Origin: Epiperipatus broadwayi
Lineage: Eukaryota > Onychophora > Udeonychophora > Euonychophora > Peripatidae
Direction of reading: 5' to 3'
DNA length: 64,000 nucleotides
Assembly: GCA_028023455.1 (NCBI GenBank)
Contig: JAQFVV010000013.1
Span: forward strand, 14,458,258-14,522,257
Under the pieces are notes generated by a model that had not been told where the DNA came from, made no database searches, and was given only the letters and a program-made list of their open reading frames with translations. A program made the position numbers and the translations under genes. Position 1 is the stretch's first letter. The number at the start of each line of letters is the position of its first letter. This document shows, piece after piece, positions 33,931 through 45,724 of the stretch.

Positions 33931-36480
33931 TAATTAATCAATTTTAACTTTTATTTCAAAAACTAATGATAGAAAACTATTTGACTCTTATTCTTTTCGA
34001 AAACAAACTGTAACAAACTCTTCCAACATCTAATTTTACGTTTTTCTTTTATGAAAGATTATTTTAATAATTTTTTTAGATAAAATTATGTGCCAATATC
34101 AATATTGGTACAATATATAGTACCGCTATTGAACAGAGATACATGTTTGTAAATTTTATAAAGTATAAAATTTTAATATGAAAATAATTTATAATTAGTT
34201 AAAGATGTTTAAACTTCTATACTGTGGAATTATTTTATCAAGAAATGATTCAAGTAAAAATCTCATTTGAAAGAATTAATTATAAAAGTTTAAGAAAGTG
34301 AAGTATAATTTAGAAAGTTTAAATAGTTTTTTTAAGCATAGATTGCTACAGGGCAAATCAACACATCATGCATTCATATAAATTTTACTAGTTTAAAATA
34401 ATTAAAAAAAAAAAAACAATGTGAGGGGGGAGGGGATTTAACTAAATTAATAAGATTTAAAAACTGTATTTCTCTCTCTTCATTTATTTAAAAGAAAATA
34501 AGAAAATTTGTGTATGTAAAGAAATGAAAGTTGAATTAAAATAAGTAAAAAGAAAGTGTATAACATAAATTTAAAATTTCTCAAAGATAGGTCGATTGAT
34601 AAACCAAAGGAGGGAATAATAGCTATAAAATTACAATAAGAATCCATAATGGAAAGTAATTTGAATTGATATCTTATTCAAGAGCTAGATTAATCTAAGC
34701 AGATATGCAGATTAAGAAAATATTGGAAATTAAATTACTAAAATTTACAAATTAATTAGGAGTGATAAAAGAGACAATGAAAGGAAATCATATAAAAGGA
34801 TTAAAAAAAAAAATTCATTCATGGCATCGAGTCAAATTTCTTTGATCTGTGATTCTTGGGTTGCAAAGAGTATTTAGCGTCATAGCAATTAACAATATTA
34901 AAACTGTGCTAGTATCAACCCAGAAAAAGAGTTCCAGAGAAGAAAGACTAGCACGCCCACGAACATCATTAGAATGCGATTGCACATCATAGCTATGAAA
35001 GAGCCGTCTAAAATCATGCGTTGCTAGAAAGCCACTGAAGTATGTGGCCCGTCTCCAGTCCTGGTCTTCCAGGATGTCAGAAGTTCTCTATGTAAAAGTC
35101 ATGCCCACTTAACAGTCTGTGTGCAGTCAAAGAATGTCAATTTCAATAAACACAGAAAGTCAGCAGGAGCGAAACCATTAGTGAAATCCAAAATCCAACT
35201 GATCGGTGATCAAATACGGTCGAGAAACCAGGAGTCGTATCTTTAGAAGCATAAAGTATAAATCCTAGGTAATTATGAACTTTTATTTCATGCATGAACT
35301 AATTATGACTTTGCCGATTGCCATAGCAATCTTTGAATGACTTCCATCTTTATCCTAAAAGTGAACCCTAGTATATGCGTGTATATGTATTTTTTTTTAT
35401 CATATATTTTAATTAATATATATAAAGCTTTCCTTAAGTGATTTTAAATGTCATGGTATGTGTGTTTAAGTATGTCTATAGCATTTAACTGTATTATCCT
35501 TTATTATCATATGCTTAATAAAAGCGTGTTTAATGATTTATAATTTTCTTTATTATAGTATTTCTTAGTATTATTTAATTGAGGTTTTTTTTTTAAAAAA
35601 AAAAATAAAGTATTTGTTTGCTAGTTATAAATGGTTATTTCTCTTAATCAGTATACCATTTGCGAAATCATTTAGTTAAGTATAGTCATTAAGCGGTCTA
35701 TTATAGTTTGCCATCTTATAAATAAACAAAAGAGCTAGGAAAGGGTTAAAACAAGTGCTAAATGTGTTTATCAGATATCCAGGCATGCTAATTATAGTTT
35801 ATAGTTAGCTGGTGCCTGAGGTTTTACCTCGAAATAAATAAAATGCTTTGGAGAGTTAAAGGTGCCATTGGCGATCTTCACCTTTTGTATTTGACTTCCT
35901 CACTTGTTGGGCTGGTGTGCTGCAATATTAAACATGCAGTTGGAGTAGATTGAGATTATATTTTGATTTTTTTAAATTTGTATTTTAAATTATATAATCA
36001 TAACGATCTTACTCCCACCCAATTCAATATATATATTATATTTAATATTTTCACAGTTATATGATGAAGATAAAGTCTTATTTGGGTTATACCATGTATT
36101 ATTTTGTTTTAATTTCCAATATTTCAATGAAATAACATTCATCCTCATCAAGATCTTAATGAAGAACTGTTATGTCTTAAGTAATTTCAAGATTGAGAAT
36201 GAAGTAAAGAACAAACCTTTCTTAAATATATTTGATGGTTGATCATTTAGAATAGGTGAATTAACAAAAAAGTTTTTACTTTCTCCAGTTTTACAATTAA
36301 ATGATTCCAAGTTGATTTTAGAAGTAAGAGGTAAAATAAGAAGGTGATCATAAGATGATGGAGAATAATGCCATAAGTCAACCTAATGTATGGAAACCAC
36401 TAATCAACTTTGCTCTTAGGAAAAACTGGAGAAATCAGGAGGAACCTCATAGATAAGTATATGAATGTTCTACTGACTTA
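33931..36480. other. Intron sequence, one GC-richer patch
   Basis: Mostly AT-rich. Positions about 34810-35370 are clearly less AT-rich and more complex than their surroundings, as old transposon or exon DNA would be. Neither strand gives a frame or motif that I recognise. Confidence 0.4.
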
Positions 36481-36485
36481 CCTTT

Positions 36486-36720
36486 GTCAGGATGACTCAA
36501 TGGGTTAGAGCATTACCTTAAAATTCAATATTCAAGAATCTAGGGATCCAGGTTTGATTCCTAAGCTAGTATGTATTGTCACTGATCAGGCCAGCAACAT
36601 CTGAAGAAGAGATGAGAATAATATCTCTCAAAACATTGTGCATATACTAACCTGTATGCTATTACTAACAGCTGAATGTAATTGGAAAATTTAAATAAAG
36701 TTAAACTTTTCTAAAGACAT
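36486..36720 (+). mobile_element. tRNA-derived SINE
   Basis: Starts GTCAGGATGACTCAATGGGT, with an A-box-like segment (GGGTTAGAGCAT) and a B-box-like GGTTTGATTCC about 55 bp later, the Pol III signals of a tRNA head. A tRNA-unrelated body follows (AAGAGATGAGAATAATATCT, CAAAACATTGTGCATA) and an A-rich end near 36700. One mismatch in each box suggests an old copy. The isotype is unclear (Lys/Arg-like head). Confidence 0.65.
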
Positions 36721-37179
36721 TCAATACTCAATATTAGATGATGGAAATGGTCCAATATATAAATGCAACTAAGATATATATATTCTCTATATATTTATGC
36801 AAGTTAAATTCTCTGCCTAAAAGAAGGCAAGATAAATCATATACAGGATGGTGGCACTACTTGCTATCCAGAGGATTCAGTATAAAAATCTAAGGTCTAA
36901 ACTTCCTTCCATGACTGAAGATAAATAATGAAAATATGTATGAATATATATGGTTAACTGTTCAAAAGACCATGCTACATCAGTTTATTAAATAGAGATG
37001 TGATCAAAAGAGTTCAATTAATCAAATTAAAAATAAATATTACATTTTTTAAAAAAATATAAGAATTGGGAAATATACTTTTAGTTCTTTAATAAAAATT
37101 TATTTGAGCATCTAGATACACAATAAAATAATATAAATAATGAAGCAAAATGTTAAACTAAAAAAAAAATTACAATATA

Positions 37180-38077
37180 CAAGGGAGCCCCAAAAAATAA
37201 CCACAATCATTCTCTGGTTTGCGTGCTTGTAGTAGTATATACTTCTGCTGTTACACACTTCTTGCAGGAACGTTTCTACACCAATCTGCCAAATGACATA
37301 AGCATACAAAATTGTTTTGCCATGTAGCAGATTTTTTTTGTAAAGTGAGTTTTGTGTATTTGTCAATTTTTATAATGACTGAAAAGTTCAAACAATGTAA
37401 AATTCTGTTTTTGTTTACAGAAAACAGCAGGGGAAACAGATGTAATGCTTGAAGAGAATTACAAGTAAGCTGATCTAATAAAAACCCACATTTATGAGTG
37501 GTTTAATTGAAATGTTACATTCACCATGTCTCTAAAAAAACATTGCAAATGAAGTTCAAAATCAAAACAATGCTGCTGGTTTTTTTTTTTTTTTTTACAT
37601 AAATGGCATTTTTTTCTCAGATTTAGTTTGTAATAATCAGGCATTTTATCCGCAAGTTCTGAAACATTTATATGATACAATAAAATGTAAAAGTCCCATT
37701 TTGTGGCAAAAAAAAGAATGCAAGATTCACCCCAACAAAGTATCATTCTTAAAGCCTTGAGGTGAAACACTTTTTAATTAAATTCAGCATAACCCAGTTT
37801 ATCTGTCAGCCATATTCACTCAATCTAGCTTAATGTGATTTTTTTTAAATCTCTCAAATAAAAAAATGTCTCAATTTTTTTTTGTGTGGACAAAAATCAA
37901 TAGCGGCATTAAAAGACATCACTTTGTGTTTCCAGACTACTTTGAAAAATGAAAAATACATTTAGACTGGTGTATTGTATCAAATGGATAGTAATTTGAA
38001 AGACATTAAATTTATAACATTTAAAAATAAATAAACAATTTTTTATTATAAAATTCCAGTTACTTTTGGGTACTCCA
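37180..38077 (+). mobile_element. mariner element, internally deleted
   Basis: 898 bp with imperfect terminal inverted repeats: GGGAGCCCCAAAAAATAACC at the left and the complement of GGAGTACCCAAAAGTAACT at the right. TA dinucleotides flank it (37178-37179 and 38078-38079), the invariant mariner target. It encodes pieces of a mariner transposase on the plus strand. It is about 400 bp shorter than a typical 1.3-kb mariner, so it is a deletion derivative. Confidence 0.8.
37375..38000 (+). pseudogene. mariner transposase fragments
   Basis: The start MTEKFKQCKILFLF is followed, after a deletion, by FYINGIFFSDLV, AFYPQVLKHLYDTIKCKSPI plus LW, IHPNKVSFLK, then after stops HFVFPDYFEK and KIHLDWCIVSNG. 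These match the mariner C-terminal landmarks: 'FFD-x-K-G-I', 'Y-x-x-x-L-x-x-L-x-x-A-I ... R-P-x-L-W', 'HHDNAP', and the final 'F-x-x-W-x-x-R-W-x-x-C-(I/V)-x-x-x-G-x-Y-F-E'. The catalytic Asp of HHDN is Pro here (IHPN), several stops interrupt the frame, and the DNA-binding half is largely missing. It is inactive. Confidence 0.8.
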
Positions 38078-38180
38078 TATATATATAAAACATCCACAAT
38101 TGAAAAAAATGCTTATTAATTTTACTACAAAATATTTCAATAATCATGTTCTCAAATACTAATTAGAATATATTACTTAC

Positions 38181-38274
38181 ATTATATGGAGATGGCCTTA
38201 TTCGCTCTCCAAAAACCACTTGACCAAGGTTCTCTACTGGAGAATGAGTTTCATCTGTTGTACAAAAATCAAAG
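38181..38274 (-). CDS. TM9SF2: TM9SF2-like nonaspanin, exon 2 of those visible
   Basis: A 94-bp exon between acceptor TTTTTTGCAG and donor GTAAGT. The first base completes the preceding codon (His) and it ends in phase 0. It reads FDFCTTDETHSPVENLGQVV then FGERIRPSPYN. The 'F-D-F-C', 'ENLGQV-(L/V)-FGERI' and 'PSPY' motifs are the signature of the TM9SF2/TM9SF4-type lumenal domain. A dead mariner lies about 100 bp downstream in the next intron. Confidence 0.96.
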
Positions 38275-40204
38275 CTGCAAAAAAATAAATACAAAAGTGA
38301 TTCTAATGATAATATTTTTATGCTATTATTAAAAATTATTAAAATAAATATTTATAAGTGTAGACTTTTCTTTAAAAAATTTTTTTAGTAACTCCCTAAA
38401 TCTTACTACAATCATGTATAAATGTGTATGTATAAGTTATCATTTAAAAAAAAAAATGTAAGCATTAATACATGATAGAATGTGAAAAAGTAATATTTTA
38501 TAAAATCTGATTATTTTTATTTACCAAGTTAAAAAAATAAATTATAACCACATTCAAACAGTTCCTTCAAAGCAATGTCTCAGATCATCTACCAACAAAA
38601 CAGTTAGTTCCTTTGATCAAATATTGAATTTATGGAAATAACTGCATGAAACTGAATCTGGTAAAGAGGAAATCAATAAATAATTTAATTAAAGCATTTG
38701 AGACAGGAATTGTCTAGATTACTACACATTGTAGAAAAAAAAAAGGAATGTAAAAGTAAAAAAAAACTATAGACAACATTAGATTGAATGAGGCGAGTGA
38801 AATAAATATACGAATGATTATTGATGTAATCTTATTAGTTAATATAGATTTGGAAGGAATGTATTTTTCAGATATATAATCAACCATACATTGTTCACCA
38901 TAAAATACCATTATTCAGCACCAACAAATTAACTTACAACTTTTTTTAAAAAATATACATGCATTTATTATATATATATATAATCAAGTGCAAAAATATA
39001 GCTGTAAAACAAATAAAATAAGATTGGAAAGTATTTAATTTACTGAACAAAAAAGAAACAATTTGAAAAAAAAAGGATTTTTTGTTTGTCAATGTATTAA
39101 CTGTAAGGTTATATCCATATATATAGTCAGATATTTGTATAAATATATATTGTAACAATCCATCATGTGTGTGTATATATATTTATGTGAATATAGTTTA
39201 AAAAATAATAATTATAATAGTTAAACAATTCTATGAGACAAAGTTCAAATGATTATGAAATTTTATTTGCTTAAATTTAAAATTATATATTACATTAAAT
39301 AATTTTAACTTGAAAGACAAAAAAAGAAATGCAAATTATTATTTAAATATTTTAAAATGCATTTTTTTGATAATCCTATTTAGTTTAATTAATTAAAATG
39401 GGATAATATATATAAACAGCTCTGCATAAAGAAAAATTAAAGGAATAGCAGATTATAGAAAAACTAATTAAAAAATTTGAACATAAAAATTTTTTTTAGA
39501 AAAAACAAAACAAAATGTATAAATCTTTTTTTAAAAACATAAATTTATAAAACAGCACAAAATATGAAAGTCAGTTGAGTTCAAATAATAATAGTTAGCT
39601 GATTATCATAAGTGGATGAATCTATCATACCAATTTATTCCATCACAATATATATATATTATGATAATTATATAATTAATTATTCAAGACTTAAAACTGT
39701 TTCATACTTGACATTTAAAATCTAATAAAGAGTTATTTATATATGAATAAAAAATGTAAAATTAAATAACATTTTAATCTTTGAAGATTATTGAATAATA
39801 GAAAGATCGCCTTTACATAATAAAATTTAAACAGTGCTAAAATTATACTTGATCTTGAATGAAATACAATGTCAAGAGAGAAAATATTGTTTATTAATAA
39901 TTCCTATTATTAATTTTTATATATACTATCTATACTTTTGGTAGTCTACTGGAATTGATAAAACATGTTTTAGTTATGGAATATAGCAAAAGTTTAATTT
40001 TATGTAATAGACTAAAATTATAAAAAAATATTTCCAAATTTTTTAATAATGTTTTGTTTTATATATGTATTTGTCTGTATAGAATTATGTGTCTGTATAA
40101 ATATACATATACATTAACATGCTCATTATATTACATATATATATGTACATTATTTCAATACTTGTTTTCAGTTACATTAAGTAAATTTTAAAAAAAAAAC
40201 TTAC
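38275..40204 (-). other. TM9SF2: 1.9-kb intron, nothing recognised
   Basis: A GT-AG intron, very AT-rich, with (TA)n runs near 38970 and 40130. No repeat family or coding sense was seen. Confidence 0.7.
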
Positions 40205-40272
40205 TGATGATATTCATATGGTATTACTGACTCTTCAGAATCCAAACGATTTACAAATAATTGAACTTTTGA
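40205..40272 (-). CDS. TM9SF2: TM9SF2-like nonaspanin, first visible exon
   Basis: A 68-bp exon after a T-rich acceptor (TTTTTCAG) and before donor GTAAGT. It starts in phase 0 and leaves two bases of the next codon. It reads SKVQLFVNRLDSEESVIPYE then YH. 'LFVNRLDS-x-ESV-x-PYEY' is the classic N-terminal motif of the mature lumenal domain of TM9SF proteins. The exon with the start codon, signal peptide and 'FYLPG' motif should lie upstream (higher coordinates). I searched by eye up to 64000 and did not find it. Confidence 0.95.
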
Positions 40273-41879
40273 CTGAAAAAAAAAAACATGAATTTAAAAT
40301 TAAGTTTATGTATTCTTTTTACTAAAATCCAATAAATAATAAAGCAAATACATTTTTAAAAAAATACTCTACTTTTTCCCCATATTATTATTAAAGTCAG
40401 TTTTATTACAAAATCAATAAGTATTTGTACATAAAAATATTTTTACTAGCATATGTAAATAATGCATTTTTTGAGTGATATATAGTATTTCATCATGTCA
40501 TAAATGCATGTATTATAGTTCATAATGTATATGCATAAAAAAAGCTTATAATAAATTGTTTTCCCAATAAGCAGATTTCTAATTATAATTTCCAAAACTT
40601 ACAGAAACTAATTCTTACTTTCAATTTCTTCTTCAAATACTCATAGTTTTTTCTTCTTTCATAAAAATTATTTTGCTTTAAAAATTCTAAGAATAAAAAA
40701 AAATAAGAGACCCCGGTGATTATTTGCTAGTCTATAAAGGATTAAATCTTGTTTCAATGAACAAAATTATTTGAAATGATAAGAATTAAGTTATTTTTCA
40801 TATTTCTTATATATCTTGTTGCAATAGTTATTGTTTTGTCAACAACATTACCCCTATATATTATCAAATCCCTTCAATATTAAGTGGATTATCAGTAATA
40901 AATAAATTATAGGCTTGAATCCGTAAAAATAAGACTCATTTCCCTCTAATAATAATGATAGCATCTTATTACAATTGTCTTTTTTAATTTTAATCGGTCC
41001 ATTAACATTCTTTAACCATCCCAAAGTAACTTGGATATTTTATCCCACCAAAATAGATACTCATTTACATGAGCATAAATGAGATACCTAAATCATTTTT
41101 CCACAAGACCTTTGCCAAGTCAGAGTTGAGATTATTTTAATCAATACAAAGATGACAATACTTGCAATAGTTTTTTATATAAGTAATAGATGTCCGATCA
41201 CATTTCATTGCTATAGAAAATGGAATTTGATGAGCTGCTATTGAATTTTATGAAAACTTTACAAAAAATAAAAAAAATTCTTATATGTTATGGATGAAGC
41301 AAAGCAATGTATATACAAAATTAAGTCAACAAAGATTCTGAAAATGCAAGCATATTTTTAAAATGCCTATTTTCCCATAATTTCAATTTATCCAAACCAC
41401 TTTGAACACTTTTTAGCAAAAATCTTAAATAAAGGAAAGGGTAATTTTGGTAATATTTTCCCATAATTGCTTATCTGTGTTCAATTTTAGCATCTACCTG
41501 CTAAAATCTAAATTTAAGCACAGCTATGATTAGTCTTGTTAAAAAATAACCAATGAATATAGATTTCAAATGTGCATTATGTGAAGAATACAAATCGCTA
41601 TTAATATATATTTTTTAAATCATATTACTCCTTTGTTTTGTTTTTTGCAATAGGAATATTTTTCAAAGTTGTAGCTATTAAAACAATTATGCCACTCATG
41701 TTTCAGATCCATAAAATTATATTCTTCTTCATTGTCAATCTACTGATCAAGAAAAGCAAGTTTTCTTTTTCATCAGATGGAATGAATTCTGATACAAGTT
41801 GGGGTCCTTTTAATGTTTAATAGTAGGGATGACTGCAGAAAAGAATTTGCTATTAACTAAAAGATCATTTAATTCCTCT
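40273..41879. other. Intron or upstream sequence, nothing recognised
   Basis: AT-rich DNA upstream of the first visible exon. A 60-codon plus-strand frame (41638-41820) lacks any family signature. Confidence 0.5.
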
Positions 41880-42020
41880 TGGAGGTCTGAAGCCTTTGAG
41901 CCCGAAGCGCCCCTGCGAGCCCCTGAACAAAAATTTAGACTTTCAACTGAGTTTGCGCAGAATTGGTAAGTAGTACACTTACGATTCTCAGATCATTCGA
42001 TCCGCCATCTTGTTACGGTT
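41880..42020. promoter_or_regulatory. GC-rich island with AAGATGGCGG motif
   Basis: About 140 bp with markedly more G+C and several CpGs than the surrounding DNA. The minus strand carries AACAAGATGGCGGATCG, matching the YY1-type AAGATGGCGG element of many animal housekeeping promoters, followed by an open splice-donor match (ATC/GTAAGT). The plus strand carries TTG/GTAAGT facing it. It could be a 5' non-coding exon or promoter of the minus-strand gene, or a fragment of a repeat. I cannot decide. Confidence 0.25.
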
Positions 42021-43440
42021 AAAATGAGCTATAACTTTTATTTTTATGACAAAATTTGGATATTTTATAAAAGTTTTTGTAAAATACAATTTTTAATTTT
42101 TTTATTTTTCTTTTGTTTTTTAGATTTAATGACCATAAATATGATTCATGGTCCATTGAACTTGTTTTACAGTGTAATAATTACATTCATTTACGTAAGG
42201 GCTTTTATAAGCCCTCTTAGTAGACACAAATTTTTTTGTAAAAAAAAGTTAAAAGCTTAAAAATAAAAATAAAAAGATTATATCAAAAACATATAAGGAT
42301 TACTGTTCAATTTATTTTTAATAATAATGACTTTTGATGCCTTCATAATTGGATTCAAATTTGAAACTGATGCTAACATTTAGACAGGATTCTGTGAGTA
42401 TTCGTTTTATTATTATTATTTTTTATTATTAATTATTGTTTTCTATAATTAAATATAATTAAAAGTAATATATATATGATATAATACAGGTGAAATAATA
42501 TAAAAACGTTTATTTTAATATTTTTCTGACCTAGTTTTAGAACTCTCTTTTTATAAAAACGATAAACTTTTAGATAAAAAGCACATTTGAAAGGTAGAAT
42601 CTTTTACCTCAATTAAAGTCCTCAACATCTTGTAAATTATTTCTGTTATTTTTTTCCCCACTAAAAACCAAACACATTTCTAACAGATACCTGCATGCAA
42701 GGACAATCAAACATTTCTAGCATATACTCTGTTATAAAAGTAGAACATGTAGGGCGGCTAGTAAAAATGGAACTTACCAATCGCACTGTTTTTGTAATTT
42801 TTGCATAGAAAAATTATCTCAGGTAAGACATATATCATTTTTTCCAGCATTTTGAGACGCATGTGATGAAGCTGTCTATGAAATTGTAATTTTAAGTTAT
42901 ACCTTTCAAAATTGAGAATTTGTGAACCAATGTAAAAATAAATATGTTTAAAAATGTAAAAAATCTTTTTTAATTATTTTTTTTTTTGGTAATGACTATT
43001 TTATCAGCTTTATTACATTCTTTCATATTTGCACTTTCTAAAAATTATATATATATATTTATTGTAATAAATTAGAAATTTCATTTAAAATTATATGTCC
43101 TGTAATTTTTTTTTGACATTCAAAATGGCCATTCAGGTCTTTAAGAGGAATCAACAGGGCAAATTCCAAATGTCCATTCCATACATTCTTTTCATTGCAG
43201 CTGTCATTACTAAGGTGACGACTATTCATATATTTGAACATAGATGGCTGCTCACCAACATGCATTAGCCAGCATGGTAAATTTAATGGCCTTTTACCAA
43301 TAAGTTTAAAATCAAGAAACCCCACGATCTGTCTTCTCTGTGCCTGACAGCTCTTAACTGAAATCAGTTGAGTTTTCTTGAAGACAAAATGAATGTAAGT
43401 GTGAATGATTTTTTTTTTATTTTATTAAATATTTACAATT
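42021..43440. other. Intergenic or intronic DNA with one orphan frame
   Basis: AT-rich. An 88-codon minus-strand frame at 43059-43325 (starts MGFLDFKLIGKRPLNLPCWL) has a more normal amino-acid composition than chance frames here, but I recognise no family. It might be a retroelement remnant next to the RTE-type LINE. Confidence 0.35.
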
Positions 43441-43632
43441 ATAACAGACAAAAATAAATCATGGTCTTTATTGCCGGGAGGCTATAAAGTCATCAGCCAG
43501 GCAGCAGTTGGCGGCCGAAGACTGGAGTGATAAAAATATCCTGTTTGCGGACCCAATGACATTTTATTTAGGTACTTAAAACTGTAGATCACTTTCAAGT
43601 GAAGAAAGATTACAAGAATTAGAAGAACTGTC

Positions 43633-43857
43633 TTGATATTAAATGGGACATTATTGGACTTTGTGAAATTAGAAGGTGAAGAGACAATTGATTTTAAATA
43701 TGTACTTGTACTGTACTATAAAGGCACAAACATTGGAAGTATAAATGGAGTAAGAATCATTATAAATAAAAAGAACAATATTGTGGAGATTGATGGTGTA
43801 TCAGACAGTGGCAAAATTAGCTTACTCAACTTAATAGCAGATATCATATGCATATAA
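43633..43857 (+). pseudogene. RTE-type LINE endonuclease fragment
   Basis: A 74-codon frame ending where a frameshift breaks it. It covers 'VLYYKGTNIGSINGVRIIIN' and 'VDGVSDSGKISLLNL'-like text from the N-terminal AP-endonuclease. Beyond the break, GDFN appears as RDFN ('MRDFNARIGK', about 43970-44000), a substitution next to the catalytic Asp. Confidence 0.7.
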
Positions 43858-44144
43858 TTCAAGTTTATACCCCAACAAGTTCTCATTGTGATGACGAAAT
43901 AGAAGATTTTTACATGGATATATAAAAGGCTTTTGATCAGACAAAACAATATTTTAAAATTGTCATGAGAGACTTTAATGCTAGAATTGGTAAACAAATA
44001 AAAGGTGAAAGTGCTGCAGGGAAATTTGGTCATGGTGTCATAGATATGTGAAGTTTGCAGAAAAACTTATGAATTCTTTTTTTAACAAAAAAAATGTCAA
44101 ACAGAAATGAGCATTTAAGCATTCGAAATGAAGGTATAGCAAAA

Positions 44145-44153
44145 TGGATTGTT
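44145..44153. repeat. 9-bp target-site duplication, left copy
   Basis: TGGATTGTT is repeated at 44262-44270, around the tRNA-derived insertion inside the RTE-type LINE. Confidence 0.7.
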
Positions 44154-44261
44154 GTTTTTTTCATGTGTCATAGCATTGGCCGGGAAGCGAACCTACTAAC
44201 CCGGGACAACTGCTTGTAAGGTGGCTGTGCTGACCTCTCGACCACCAATGCTTGACAGAAT
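44154..44261 (-). mobile_element. Short tRNA-derived retro-insertion (SINE)
   Basis: A 108-bp minus-strand insertion: nine leader bases, a tRNA-like body (44251-44173), an 11-base spacer and a tail of seven A's. A 9-bp direct repeat bounds it. It splits the LINE reading frame, which resumes after it as 'KRKYLFQDCNILNKLNRGSF'. The A tail and target duplication show LINE-dependent retroposition. Confidence 0.75.
44173..44251 (-). pseudogene. tRNA-like sequence (Val-TAC-like), not functional
   Basis: A perfect 7-bp acceptor stem (GCATTGG/CCAATGC). A consensus A box TGGTCGAGAGG and near-consensus B box GGTTCGCTTCC. The anticodon loop would be CTTACAA, reading TAC (Val). The anticodon stem has mismatches, and the T-arm contains about eight extra bases between CCGGG and GGTTCGC. 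It is therefore a tRNA-derived retropseudogene rather than a working tRNA. Confidence 0.7.
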
Positions 44262-44270
44262 TGGATTGTT
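44262..44270. repeat. 9-bp target-site duplication, right copy
   Basis: Identical to 44145-44153. Confidence 0.7.
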
Positions 44271-44964
44271 TTGACAAAAAGAAAATACTTATTTCAAGAT
44301 TGTAATATTCTTAATAAACTCAACAGAGGAAGTTTCTCTGGGCATAGGTGCTGAGAGATTCCTGACTCCGTATAAGGAGAAGTCACGGTGCATCACATCA
44401 CATGTAAGATACATGTTAATGCAAAACTAGAGACAAAAATTAAGAAAAATAATATTCACAGTTAATAAATCGTTTTCAAATATTAACAGATTTTCAACAT
44501 GATTCAGATTTGAATAAAATCAATAGGAAGATAACTGATACAGTTCTAAAAACTGCAACAAAGATAGCTGGTACAAAAAAGCAGCAATTGACCAGTAAAA
44601 TTTCTATGGAGTCAAGACAATTTATGAAGAAAAGAAATATAAAAATGATACTTTAAGAAGGATCGAATATCTCGAATTTTGTAAAATTATGGCGCGAAAA
44701 AGAATTGATAAGAAGTATAATTATGAACTAGCAAGGAAAGTTATAGAAAAAAATCAGTCTCAAGAGTGATATTGGTAGGAAACTTATTTCTGCAATAAGA
44801 AAAAAAGATGGAGCTATTACTAAAAAGAGAGCTGACATCATGAAATTTGTAGAAGAGTTCTATCAAGAATTATATAGCAATAAAGAACAAGGAAAAGTAT
44901 CTCCTACAATCTTCTGAATTGCCCAGGATTTTAAATGAAAAAGTGAAACATGTAAATTAAATTT

Positions 44965-45405
44965 ATGAAGAGAAAAGTTCCAAGAAATGATGGAATTGTA
45001 ATCGATATCTTAAAAGAAGCAGGTGAAGAAAGAAAAAAAAATTTGGCAAAGTTATATACCAAATATTTAAGTGATAAAAATTTATCAGATGATTGGAAGA
45101 AAGGTGATAAAAAAGATATTAGAAATTACAGACCTATCAGTCTTTTATCTGTTTTATATAAAAATTTTACCAAAATAATTACAACCCGTCTATAGTAAAC
45201 TTTGGATTTTAATCAACCAAAAGAACGAGCTGGATTTAAAAATAATTTTAGTGCAGTGAATCATATCCAGGTATTGAGAGAAGTTATAGAAATAATCAAT
45301 AAATATGAGTTGCCATTATACTTTGGATTTGTAGATTATGAAAAAGCACTTGATTCTATAAACATTTTTTCAGTGATTAAAGCATTGGATCATCAAAGTA
45401 GCTGA
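44965..45405 (+). pseudogene. RTE-type LINE reverse transcriptase fragment
   Basis: Two frames separated by a stop near 45195. The first reads 'PRNDGIVIDILKEAGEE' and 'WKKGDKKDIRNYRPISLLSV' plus LYKNFTKI (RT motifs 0-2). The second reads 'QPKERAGFKNNFSAVNHIQV' and 'LYFGFVDYEKALDSI', where D-Y-E-K-A-(F/L)-D is the first catalytic Asp motif. The YADD region is not readable downstream, so the RT is truncated or decayed after motif A. Confidence 0.8.
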
Positions 45406-45724
45406 AGAATATTTATAAAAATGCAACAGCAACAATTAGATTATATAATGATACTAAAATGATTAACACTGAGAAGGTTGTACAAGATGACTCCATATCT
45501 TCAAAACTTTTTACAGCAGTCTTGCAAGAAGTATGTGGATTAAAATGGCAAGTGAGGAAAAATCATTCTCAAAAGAAAGTCAAAATAATTTTATAAAAAA
45601 AAAAAAGAAGACAAAACACAATAAGAATTCTACAATCTAGATAATGAAATAACTTCAGAAGCTCACAATTTTCAAGATTTTATACAATGGCTAATAATCA
45701 ATAAAGTAAGTCATATATAACATG

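Larger units (their letters stand above)
43480..45560 (+). mobile_element. RTE-type LINE remnant
   Basis: A broken non-LTR element in plus orientation. It begins with 'GT.NCRSLSSEERLQELEE' near 43571-43640. Then follow the AP-endonuclease pieces 'HYWTLCEI' and 'VLYYKGTNIGSINGVRIIIN' (43633-43857) and 'DFNARIGKQIKGESAAGKFG' (about 43975). The RT pieces lie at 44965-45405. The phrasing (GHVLYYKGT..., NDGI..D.LKEAGE, IRNYRPISLLSVLYK) matches RTE-clade proteins that are often misannotated as craniofacial development protein 2. Many stops and indels show age. A SINE interrupts it at 44154-44261. Confidence 0.82.

Noticed and set aside
43059-43325. 88-codon minus-strand frame as a host exon
   Set aside because: No splice-site pair with consistent phase and no family recognised. 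Kept only as an orphan frame in the regional note.
44173-44251. Functional tRNA-Val gene
   Set aside because: Acceptor stem and A/B boxes fit, but the anticodon stem is mismatched, extra bases break the T-arm, and an A tail with target duplication shows retroposition.
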